From: an uncultured Lachnospiraceae bacterium | Lineage (GTDB): Bacteria; Bacillota; Clostridia; Lachnospirales; Lachnospiraceae | Assembly (NCBI GenBank): GCA_905236365.1 | Contig: CAJOPP010000052.1 | Span: forward strand, 1-13,039 | Length of the DNA: 13,039 nt | Direction: 5' to 3' | Shown: positions 1-5,760 of the stretch, piece by piece | Numbering within the stretch: position 1 is the first letter of the stretch | Layout of the letters: the number at the start of each line of letters is the position of its first letter | Notes under the pieces: model-generated | Databases searched by the model: none | Seen by the model: only the letters and a program-made list of their open reading frames with translations | What the model was told of the DNA's origin: nothing | Position numbers and translations under genes: made by a program

Positions 1-84
1 AGCTTAGTTCGAAGGTATGCTTTAGCTCGTGCCCGAAATGGAAAACATATAACATATCCGGCAACGTCCGGCTTAAGTAAATGA
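1..84 (+). CDS. Possible C-terminal end of an unidentified protein (5' end outside window)
   Basis: Frame 1 is open from the first base to a TGA at 82-84, giving 27 residues that end in YPATSGLSK. The peptide is basic at its start (RRYALARARNGK) and reads like a real protein tail, but 27 codons is too short to prove coding by openness alone. I do not recognise the family. No clear terminator follows: GACATGATGTC (83-93) is a small palindrome without a T-run. It could equally be a chance open frame in a non-coding region. Confidence 0.3.
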   Translation, partial: SLVRRYALARARNGKHITYPATSGLSK

Positions 85-132
85 CATGATGTCGGGGGGC
101 AAAACTATGCTTCACAAAGTATATTCGTCAAG

Positions 133-161
133 TTGCAGGATAGCATATTTCATGCTACAAT
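133..161 (+). promoter_or_regulatory. Sigma-A-type promoter for the SDR reductase gene
   Basis: TTGCAG (133-138) and TACAAT (156-161) are separated by 17 bases, a good housekeeping promoter match. Transcription would start near 168, leaving a leader of roughly 178 nt before the SDR start codon at 346. A small inverted repeat, TAGCAT/ATGCTA (141-157), lies over the spacer and overlaps the first bases of the -10 element; it could be an operator or chance. Confidence 0.55.
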
Positions 162-280
162 CCATGTATATATTTATCCGTTCAATATAGAAACTCACAA
201 AACACGGGATAATATGAATGAACTGTATATTTTACGATAAGACCGGCATACTGTAATCTGCGTCAGCACCATGCCTGTTA

Positions 281-311
281 CGTATCTGTTCAGCCTTGCT
301 GAATTGATACG
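281..311 (+). promoter_or_regulatory. Hairpin in the long 5' leader of the SDR gene
   Basis: CGTATC (281-286) pairs with GATACG (306-311), and TTCAGC (289-294) pairs with GCTGAA (298-303) around a CTT loop, with one 2x2 internal mismatch. A T-rich run (321-329) follows about 10 nt later, directly before the ribosome binding site AGGAG (331-335). The upstream part of the leader has GGCAT...ATGCC, which could form a second stem. The leader matches no riboswitch class that I can recognise. Attenuator, mRNA stabiliser or degenerate repeat are all possible. Nothing else was recognised in 162-345. Confidence 0.35.
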
Positions 312-345
312 AATTGATATTTATTTTTTAAGGAGAATAAAAACT

Positions 346-1074
346 ATGAAAAAGACAGCAATTATAACCGGTGCCTCTAGAGGAATCGGAAAAGCCTGTG
401 CACTTGAATTGGCAAAACAGTTTGATTATCTGGTAATCAACTCGTTTGCCCATCCAGAAGACCTTGAACAAACAAAACAGGAAATCGAACAGTTGGGTAA
501 AACGTGCCTTGCAATTTCAGGCGATATTGGAGATTATGCATTTGCTGAACAGTTCATAAAGCAAGCAACCGATACATTTCCTAATATTGATCTTCTTGTA
601 AATAACGCCGGAATCTCCTATGTAGGACTTCTTACGGATATGACAATCCATGATTGGAATCACATCATAAACACAAATCTGACCTCCGTTTTCAACTGCT
701 GTAACCGAATCATTCCTCATATGGTTCACCGAAAATCCGGTCATATTATCAATATTTCTTCAATGTGGGGAATCAGCGGTGCCTCCTGCGAAGTTGCATA
801 CAGTGCGACCAAAGGCGGTATCAACGCCTTTACCAAAGCATTGGCAAAAGAACTGGCTCCAAGCAATATACGGGTAAATGCGTTGGCATGTGGTGCAATT
901 GATACCCAAATGAATGCATGTTTTAATGAAGAAGAAAGAACTGCTCTTTGCGATGATATTCCTGCCTGCCGTTTCGGTACCGCATCTGAAATTGCTCAAA
1001 TGATCAGCCAACTCTATCAAACTCCATTTTATTTAACCGGTGAAGTCATAAAAATAGACGGTGGTTATCTCTAA
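346..1074 (+). CDS. SDR-family NAD(P)-dependent reductase, FabG/YmfI-like
   Basis: Cytoplasmic classical short-chain dehydrogenase/reductase of 242 residues, the usual family length. Visible motifs are the cofactor-binding TGASRGIG (8-15), NNAG (86-89), catalytic Asn111, Ser139, Tyr152 and Lys156 (YxxxK), and the C-terminal DGG before the end. The ATG at 346 was chosen because AGGAG (331-335) sits 10 nt upstream and the SDR fold begins immediately; an upstream in-frame ATG at 271 would add 25 residues foreign to the family and has no ribosome site. The segment WGISGASCEVAYSATKGG resembles, from memory, the group that includes B. subtilis YmfI, the reductase finishing the 5-aminopentanol modification of elongation factor P. 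A generic 3-oxoacyl-ACP reductase is the alternative. No fatty-acid synthesis genes are adjacent. The gene appears monocistronic and convergent with the NlpC/P60 gene. Confidence 0.9.
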   Translation: MKKTAIITGASRGIGKACALELAKQFDYLVINSFAHPEDLEQTKQEIEQLGKTCLAISGDIGDYAFAEQFIKQATDTFPNIDLLVNNAGISYVGLLTDMTIHDWNHIINTNLTSVFNCCNRIIPHMVHRKSGHIINISSMWGISGASCEVAYSATKGGINAFTKALAKELAPSNIRVNALACGAIDTQMNACFNEEERTALCDDIPACRFGTASEIAQMISQLYQTPFYLTGEVIKIDGGYL

Positions 1075-1083
1075 ACCACCGTC
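1057..1083 (-). terminator. Terminator hairpin shared by convergent SDR and NlpC/P60 genes
   Basis: GACGGTGGTT (1057-1066) and AACCACCGTC (1074-1083) form a perfect 10-bp stem with a 7-nt loop. Read on the minus strand the stem is followed by TATTTTTATG, a good intrinsic terminator for the NlpC/P60 gene whose stop is at 1117. On the plus strand the following bases (TTATCATCG) are a poor U-tract, with a longer T-run only at 1100-1107, so termination of the SDR transcript may be weaker. The left arm is inside the last SDR codons. Confidence 0.7.
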
Positions 1084-1116
1084 TTATCATCGTATATCTA
1101 TTTTTTTATTTTCAAT

Positions 1117-2136
1117 CTAAAATATAGATGCTACACCGTCTAATCGCTTTCCAAAAGTAGATTCTTCAATCAAAGTCTCTTCAACAGAATCATCTACTGC
1201 AGACTCCTCTTCAGTTGCAGTATTCTCCTTCTCCGAAACCACTTCCACCGGAATCTCCTCTGCTGCTACTACCTTTTCAGTCGTAGACTCTTTCGTAGTC
1301 TCTTTCTCTGTAGTAACTTCTTTCACAGTTTTTGCTTCTGTCGTAACTTCTTTTGTTGAAGCTGCTTCCGTCGTAACCACTTTAGTTGTAGCTTTTTCCG
1401 TTGTAACCGTCTCTTCTGTAACTTCTTCCTCAGTTAAATCATCCGGGTAGGTTGCTGTTGAAAGAACTCGTCCCACACCTATATATTTTCTATAATTATA
1501 ATTTGAAATAATAATTCCTGTGTTTGCTGTCGATGCATGTACCACTTTGCCGTTACCTATGTACAGTGCAACATGTGAACAACTCTTCTTACTACTTCCG
1601 TAGAAAATCAAATCTCCCGGCTGAATCTTCTTCATCTTGACACTCTTTGTATCTTTTAACTGCTGATATGCATTGTGAAACAAATCATACCCAAACTGCT
1701 TATAAACCGACATGGTAAAACCAGAACAATCAGTTCCTTTTGTCAAACTGGAGCCACCGTAAACATAACGATTACCAACAAACTGTAATGCATAGCTTAC
1801 AACTTCCTTCTGTTCAATTGACATTCCTTCATAATCTGCAACAACTACCTGACATACATAGCTCTTTCCATTTACTTTGGCAGTCACCTTAGCACTTCCG
1901 ACTGATACCGGCGTTAGAGTTCCTTTCTTAACTTTCACAACCTTTTTATCAGAGGTGGACCACTTTACCTTGCTATTGGTATTCTTCACCTTCAACTTGC
2001 CTTGGGTTCCCATCTCTAAAACAAGCTTTGTCTTGTTGAGTTTTACCTTTCCAGCTGCCTCAGATGTTGTTGAAAAGAAAGCTACCAGACTAAATGTAAA
2101 TAATATTGTTAGAATTAATACTCTTTTTGATTTCAT
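1117..2136 (-). CDS. Secreted NlpC/P60 peptidoglycan hydrolase with Ig-like domain and T/E/K-rich tail
   Basis: 339 residues. An N-terminal signal peptide (basic MKSKR, hydrophobic core 7-20, likely cleavage after SEAA at 25-28) points to export. Residues 29-100 look like a BIG2-type bacterial Ig-like domain (KLNKTKLVLEMGTQGKLKV, then WSTSDKKVVKV). Residues 107-228 are an NlpC/P60 domain, a papain-like cysteine peptidase cleaving stem-peptide bonds (typically gamma-D-Glu-diamino acid) in the wall. Catalytic residues are Cys137 (TDCSGF), His188 (SHVALYIG) and His200 (VVHAS). Residues 235-325 are a low-complexity Thr/Glu/Lys/Val tail, probably disordered and wall-spanning; no LPXTG or choline-binding repeats are seen. 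The start has an AAAGGA ribosome site (2146-2151) 9 nt upstream. A promoter (2188-2215) and a WalR-like box (2234-2250) precede it. The substrate bond is inferred from the family only. Confidence 0.92.
   Translation of the reverse strand: MKSKRVLILTILFTFSLVAFFSTTSEAAGKVKLNKTKLVLEMGTQGKLKVKNTNSKVKWSTSDKKVVKVKKGTLTPVSVGSAKVTAKVNGKSYVCQVVVADYEGMSIEQKEVVSYALQFVGNRYVYGGSSLTKGTDCSGFTMSVYKQFGYDLFHNAYQQLKDTKSVKMKKIQPGDLIFYGSSKKSCSHVALYIGNGKVVHASTANTGIIISNYNYRKYIGVGRVLSTATYPDDLTEEEVTEETVTTEKATTKVVTTEAASTKEVTTEAKTVKEVTTEKETTKESTTEKVVAAEEIPVEVVSEKENTATEEESAVDDSVEETLIEESTFGKRLDGVASIF
1267..1431 (-). repeat. Degenerate TTE/EVTTE coding repeats in the NlpC/P60 tail
   Basis: Residues 236-290 of the hydrolase carry imperfect units such as EETVTTEKAT, TKVVTTEAAS, TKEVTTEAKT and VKEVTTEKET. 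At DNA level the complementary strand shows recurring GTAACTTCTTT-like words. The array has diverged but could still vary in copy number by slippage or recombination. It likely acts as a flexible spacer through the cell wall. Confidence 0.65.
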
Positions 2137-2187
2137 AAAATAATATCCTTTCCAGCTCTCTTTGGAACTGTTTTCATCACAGATTTT

Positions 2188-2215
2188 ATTCTAACATATT
2201 TTTTACATTTTTCAA
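2188..2215 (-). promoter_or_regulatory. Promoter of the NlpC/P60 gene
   Basis: On the minus strand TTGAAA (2215-2210) and TAGAAT (2193-2188) are separated by 16 bases. The predicted start near 2182 leaves a leader of about 45 nt before the ATG at 2136. Confidence 0.55.
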
Positions 2216-2233
2216 GTACTTTTTGCAATAATC

Positions 2234-2250
2234 GTAACATTTTTGTAACA
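2234..2250 (-). promoter_or_regulatory. WalR (YycF)-type binding box upstream of the NlpC/P60 promoter
   Basis: On the minus strand the sequence is TGTTAC-AAAAA-TGTTAC, an exact fit to the published WalR consensus TGT(A/T)A(A/T/C)-N5-TGT(A/T)A(A/T/C). It lies about 19 bases upstream of the predicted -35, a position typical for activation. A further half-site TGTAAA (2257-2252) lies next to it. WalR controls cell-wall hydrolases in Firmicutes, which matches the downstream gene. The same TGTTAC word occurs in the intergenic palindromes of this window, so a coincidental origin is possible. Confidence 0.5.
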
Positions 2251-2272
2251 ATTTACAACAATTCACCCTTTA

Positions 2273-2297
2273 GCCGCCTGCACTTGCTGCAGGCGGC
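2273..2297. repeat. Perfect G+C-rich inverted repeat
   Basis: GCCGCCTGCA (2273-2282) and TGCAGGCGGC (2288-2297) form a perfect 10-bp stem around CTTGC. It is much more G+C-rich than its surroundings. No T-run follows on either strand, so it is not a standard intrinsic terminator. Confidence 0.6.
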
Positions 2298-2321
2298 ATA
2301 CCAACAACATAAAATGTACCA

Positions 2322-2359
2322 GCATCGGGCACATTGGAACACGAAACTGTGTCCGATGC
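2322..2359. repeat. Long hairpin between the NlpC/P60 and YibE/F genes
   Basis: GCATCGGGCACA (2322-2333) pairs with TGTGTCCGATGC (2348-2359), a 12-bp stem with one non-Watson-Crick pair (G-U on the plus-strand transcript) and a 14-nt loop. It is the middle of three consecutive hairpins in this interval. Confidence 0.55.
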
Positions 2360-2360
2360 A

Positions 2361-2389
2361 TAACAGTGAAGCCAAAGGCTGAACTGTTA
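2361..2389. repeat. Palindrome of the AACTGTTAC family; possible end of the YibE/F transcript
   Basis: TAACAGT-GA-AGCC-AAA-GGCT-GA-ACTGTTA reads as an interrupted hairpin: a 7-bp outer stem and a 4-bp inner stem separated by a 2x2 internal loop. On the plus strand it is followed by CAATATTTTTGTGTTTT, a T-rich run like an intrinsic terminator, although no plus-strand gene is known here. On the minus strand it lies 17 bases beyond the YibE/F stop codon and could protect or end that mRNA. Its outer word recurs at 9714-9747 and 9841-9920. Confidence 0.5.
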
Positions 2390-2406
2390 CAATATTTTTG
2401 TGTTTT

Positions 2407-3168
2407 CTACTCCTTTTTTTCAGAATTCATTAAGAAATATGCCATCATCACACTACTGACGGGAATAATCAACAAACAGCCGATTGCTCCAATGATCAAC
2501 CCGGATACTTCTTGAAATAGTGCCTTGGAATTGAGTATTGAAGCAAAGGTATCTTCGTTTCTCATAAACAAAACCGCCAGCATGATACTTTCTCCCAGTC
2601 CTGCAAAAAACAGAGTGTTGACAGTCGTTCCCAGAATATCTTTTCCGACTGCCAGACCTGAACGAATCAATTGTTTTTCCCCTAGAGCCGGCTGGTTTAC
2701 ATATACCTCATGGACTGCAGTAGTGATTGCTACTGCAGTATCCATAACCGCTCCCAGTAATCCCAATACAACCGCAGATAGTGAAACTGCCGACATGGAA
2801 ATGGATAAATCTGCAGACAAGTACATACTGATTTCTTCATACTGTTCAATCTCATTGTACCCGCTGACCCCTGCTTTCCACAAAACCGGTCCCGCTGTCA
2901 CCATAATAAAAAGGACAATTATCATAACCGAAAGTGCCGCTGCATGCATCTTTATATTTCTTCCATTTTGAAAATAAAGTACTGTTATTACAAAAAAAAT
3001 GCTGACCAAAAAAGTTGTCACAACTGGTGGCATCCCCCATGCAATGAAATACACATTTAACACAAAAGCAAAAATTGTACGCACTAATGCCAGAAAAGAA
3101 TCCAGTCCGCGATTTCCTCCTACTAATAGCATCAGAAAAAATAAAATAATAAATAATTTCAGTATCAT
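2407..3168 (-). CDS. YibE/F-like multispanning membrane protein (second of a pair)
   Basis: 253 residues from the chosen start. Hydrophobic segments lie near residues 3-17, 28-44, 48-66, 75-92, 128-150 and then in the C-terminal third, giving a polytopic membrane protein. The family hallmark GLLGAVMDTA (136-145), followed by a helix ending in TAVHEVY and by GKDILGTTVNTLFFAGLGE, marks it as YibE/F-like (PF07907-type). The molecular function of this family is unknown. The ATG at 3168 is favoured because AGGGG lies 7 nt upstream; an in-frame GTG at 3210 has its only purine-rich stretch too close to serve. It lacks the N-terminal soluble region of its upstream paralogue. It is the last gene of the luxS operon, 85 bases after the first YibE/F gene. 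Confidence 0.85.
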   Translation of the reverse strand: MILKLFIILFFLMLLVGGNRGLDSFLALVRTIFAFVLNVYFIAWGMPPVVTTFLVSIFFVITVLYFQNGRNIKMHAAALSVMIIVLFIMVTAGPVLWKAGVSGYNEIEQYEEISMYLSADLSISMSAVSLSAVVLGLLGAVMDTAVAITTAVHEVYVNQPALGEKQLIRSGLAVGKDILGTTVNTLFFAGLGESIMLAVLFMRNEDTFASILNSKALFQEVSGLIIGAIGCLLIIPVSSVMMAYFLMNSEKKE

Positions 3169-3253
3169 TCCTTTTCCCCTATCCATATGATATGATTGGT
3201 AAAAGTTCACCCTTCAAACACCAAAACCTGCTCTGCGGTGTGATAATTCCACT

Positions 3254-4384
3254 CTATTTCTGTTCTTTCACCATATTTCCGTCCTCAAATCGTCGGGAAT
3301 GCAAAATCAGCACCGAGCACATTCCCGATACCGGAATTGCCAGAACAATTCCAATGGCTCCCATCAGAAAACGGATAATTTCAAATATCGACTGAAACTG
3401 TATCAAATGATACAACGTATAACTATTTTTTATCTTAATCACCAGAATCGGGAGTGAACCGCTGATATAGGTAAAAAAAAGTACATTAATCATTGTGCCC
3501 ATAATGTCATACCCCATCTCCCGTATGGACCGAACCAAAGGTTTTCGTCCAATATCCGGTGTCTGTATCATAATTTCCGAAACTCCGGCAGCAATACTAA
3601 TGCATACATCCATGATAGCACCCAGACTTCCCATCAAAACACCTGCAAAAAATAAATCTGATAAATCTGTTGGATTTACAACATAATCCATCATCTCATA
3701 CGGCAGGCGATCACTGGTATGCAATACAATCTCGTAGATGAAATAACAAAGCAGGGTAGTAAATAATGTTGAAACGATTGCAACCGCTGTTTTTTTGTGA
3801 AATCCTCCGGCAAAAAGCAAGGTCAAAACACTAAAGACCATCATCAAAAGCATAGAAATACGAATCAGGTTGCCCCCCTGACCATAACACATAAGGGCTA
3901 TCAGGAAAATACCAATGTTAATGATCAGCGAAACAAATATAATTCCCCCTTGCCAACGATTAATCACAAACAATGCAAATAAAAACATCCCTATGAGCAA
4001 TACAAGATAAACATCTCGTTTCTTTCCTATAATCATTCCCGTTCCATTTCCCTTTGATATGGTAACAAACAACTGATCTCCTTTGCGATAGCGCTCATCA
4101 TTGACACCTGAAGATGAATAGGTATTTGATAAAGAAATGACCGCTCCTATATCTGCACCGTTCAAAATGCGTCCTTCTATTGCCTGTTCATAATATTGCT
4201 CCTCTTCCTCATTTGGACCCTGATTGCTAAATGCAAAGGTGTTCTCTACCGACATCACCTTTACAATCGTATCAGAATACAAAAAAGCATCCTTTGATAC
4301 GAAAACAAGGACTGCCGCAAGCAACAGCAGCAGTCCGGTTATTCTTTTCCATATTGCAGGTGCCCCTTCCACAGTGCCTCGCAT
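3254..4384 (-). CDS. YibE/F-like membrane protein with extracytoplasmic N-terminal domain
   Basis: 376 residues. A first membrane helix (about 14-31) is followed by a predicted extracytoplasmic stretch (32-122, with the acidic segment NEEEEQYYEQ) and then seven or so hydrophobic segments from about 125 to 365. GSLGAIMDVCISIAAGVSEI (251-270) is the conserved YibE/F signature. Family members are membrane proteins of unknown function. The start has an ideal AGGAGG 7 nt upstream, and that sequence overlaps the luxS stop codon, so translation is probably coupled to luxS. The soluble domain distinguishes it from its downstream paralogue; the two may form a heteromer. A transport role connected to the LuxS reaction is a guess from context only. 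Confidence 0.87.
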   Translation of the reverse strand: MRGTVEGAPAIWKRITGLLLLLAAVLVFVSKDAFLYSDTIVKVMSVENTFAFSNQGPNEEEEQYYEQAIEGRILNGADIGAVISLSNTYSSSGVNDERYRKGDQLFVTISKGNGTGMIIGKKRDVYLVLLIGMFLFALFVINRWQGGIIFVSLIINIGIFLIALMCYGQGGNLIRISMLLMMVFSVLTLLFAGGFHKKTAVAIVSTLFTTLLCYFIYEIVLHTSDRLPYEMMDYVVNPTDLSDLFFAGVLMGSLGAIMDVCISIAAGVSEIMIQTPDIGRKPLVRSIREMGYDIMGTMINVLFFTYISGSLPILVIKIKNSYTLYHLIQFQSIFEIIRFLMGAIGIVLAIPVSGMCSVLILHSRRFEDGNMVKEQK

Positions 4385-4388
4385 TGAG

Positions 4389-4398
4389 TCACCTCCTA
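4389..4398 (-). promoter_or_regulatory. Shine-Dalgarno overlapping the luxS stop codon
   Basis: On the minus strand TAGGAGGTGA contains the luxS TAG stop (4398-4396) and the consensus ribosome site AGGAGGTGA (4397-4389), followed four bases later by ATG at 4384. Ribosomes finishing luxS would cover the initiation site of the YibE/F gene, the usual arrangement for translational coupling. Confidence 0.8.
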
Positions 4399-4875
4399 TT
4401 CAGGATAAACCAATCTCTCCTCTGAAATATCAGTCAACACCTCATCATAATACTTCTTTGCAACAAACTTTGCCATTCCCAGATTCATATCCAGATAGTT
4501 TCCACAATCTTTGGCGGCAGCCCCCGGCACCTCCCCTTCAAAGTCTTTCATAAATGCAAATAATTCTGTGACTAAAGGAACCACATCTTTTGATTCATAA
4601 TCGCCTGCAAGTACCATGTAAAATCCGGTTCTGCATCCCATTGGTCCAAAATAGATCACCTTATCCTTATACTGCTCATGATTTCTTAAAAAAGTCGCTC
4701 CAAGATGCTCAATGGTATGAATCTCTGCTGTATTGATCACCGGTTCATAATTGGGTCTGGTCATCCGGATATCAAACGTAGTGATCACTTCATTCCCAAC
4801 TGTATCTTTTCTTGAAACATATAGTCCCGGTAAAAGAGTTAAATGATTTACTGTAAAACTTGCTATTTTTTCCAT
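4396..4875 (-). CDS. luxS: S-ribosylhomocysteine lyase (AI-2 synthase)
   Basis: 159 residues, full length for LuxS. It cleaves S-ribosylhomocysteine into homocysteine and 4,5-dihydroxy-2,3-pentanedione, the precursor of autoinducer 2. Metal ligands are His53 and His57 in HTIEH (53-57) and Cys124 in KDCGNY; the catalytic pair is Glu56 and Cys81 (GPMGCRTGFY, 77-86). The start has AAAGGA 9 nt upstream. The preceding gene is mtnN, whose product supplies the substrate. A perfect TATAAT lies on the minus strand at 4941-4936 with only a weak -35 (TTATTT), so a separate luxS promoter is possible but unproven. Two YibE/F genes follow with coupled translation. Confidence 0.97.
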   Translation of the reverse strand: MEKIASFTVNHLTLLPGLYVSRKDTVGNEVITTFDIRMTRPNYEPVINTAEIHTIEHLGATFLRNHEQYKDKVIYFGPMGCRTGFYMVLAGDYESKDVVPLVTELFAFMKDFEGEVPGAAAKDCGNYLDMNLGMAKFVAKKYYDEVLTDISEERLVYPE

Positions 4876-4973
4876 AATAAATTTTCCTTTCTTCTTTAAT
4901 TTATAGATTTATTTAAATGTTAGTTTGTAACACCAATTATATATTTACAGACAAGTGAAAATAATTCATCTCC

Positions 4974-5666
4974 TTACAATCGATTGCAAAGCTCCAATAA
5001 GAGTCTCACCGAATGTTCAATTGCCTTCGCTTCAAATGTCGGATAGTCCACAGAAGCCGAATCGTCTGCCTTATCCGAAATAGCCCGGATAATAAGGAAT
5101 GGAATCCGGTTCAGGTATGCAACATGAGCAATCGCTGCTCCTTCCATTTCTGTACAATATCCTGCAAAATTTTTCACGAGCCATTCTTTTTTTTCTTTAT
5201 CGGATATGAACTGATCTCCACTAACCACTCTTCCTTCAAACACGGTCACCTCCGGATTGACCTGTTCACATGCCTCCTTTGCAATCTTGCGCAGTCTGGC
5301 ATCTGCCTCAAAGGAAAGGGTATCCATCCTTGGAATCTGTCCTACCGGATATCCAAATGCACCTGCATCCATATCATGTTCCAACGAATCTGTTGATAAG
5401 ACGATATCTCCAATATTAATCTCTGCATTCAGGGAACCTGCAATTCCCGTATTGATAATGGCATCTACCTGATATACATCTGTAAGGATCTGTGCACACA
5501 TCGCCGCATTAACCTTCCCAATTCCCGAACGGACAACAACCACTGAATGTCCACTTATCGTACCTTCATAAAAATCCATGGATGCCTTTGTCATGACATT
5601 CACATTCTCCATCTGTACTTTAATCTTTGTAACTTCTTCATCCATTGCACCTATAATTCCTAACAT
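4974..5666 (-). CDS. mtnN: 5'-methylthioadenosine/S-adenosylhomocysteine nucleosidase
   Basis: 230 residues, full length. The enzyme (MtnN/Pfs) removes adenine from S-adenosylhomocysteine, methylthioadenosine and 5'-deoxyadenosine. Visible features are MLGIIGAMDEEV at the N-terminus with catalytic Glu11, NTGIAGSLN (72-80), TEMEGAAIAHV (172-182) with substrate-binding Glu173/Glu175, and SDKAD (197-201) with the catalytic Asp198. The ATG at 5666 is supported by AAAGGAAGG directly upstream and by the family's conserved N-terminus; an in-frame upstream start would add 24 unrelated residues. It stands 98 bases before luxS, the next step of the activated methyl cycle, and 94 bases after the histidine kinase gene with no strong terminator between. 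Confidence 0.96.
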   Translation of the reverse strand: MLGIIGAMDEEVTKIKVQMENVNVMTKASMDFYEGTISGHSVVVVRSGIGKVNAAMCAQILTDVYQVDAIINTGIAGSLNAEINIGDIVLSTDSLEHDMDAGAFGYPVGQIPRMDTLSFEADARLRKIAKEACEQVNPEVTVFEGRVVSGDQFISDKEKKEWLVKNFAGYCTEMEGAAIAHVAYLNRIPFLIIRAISDKADDSASVDYPTFEAKAIEHSVRLLLELCNRL

Positions 5667-5760
5667 TTTTCCTTCCTTTCTTATGCAACTGTTCTCATTG
5701 CTAATATATGATTTTCCCGACAAGCACCCGGCTTGCAAACGGTTTTGTATATAATCCTTT

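Noticed and set aside
107..190. 27-codon plus-strand reading frame starting after GGGGGG
   Set aside because: It overlaps the predicted promoter (133-161), is very short and shows no protein-like pattern; the G-run is not a normal Shine-Dalgarno.
2525..2971. 148-codon plus-strand open frame opposite the YibE/F gene
   Set aside because: It is antisense to a clear membrane protein gene, lacks a ribosome site and has a composition explained by the complement of hydrophobic codons.
4224..4553. 109-codon plus-strand open frame spanning the luxS/YibE/F junction
   Set aside because: Antisense to two well-supported genes and no recognisable product.
5667..5760. Promoter or terminator between the histidine kinase and mtnN genes
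   Set aside because: The best -35/-10 pairs match poorly, and the CAAGC/GCTTG stem has no T-run, so neither can be supported.
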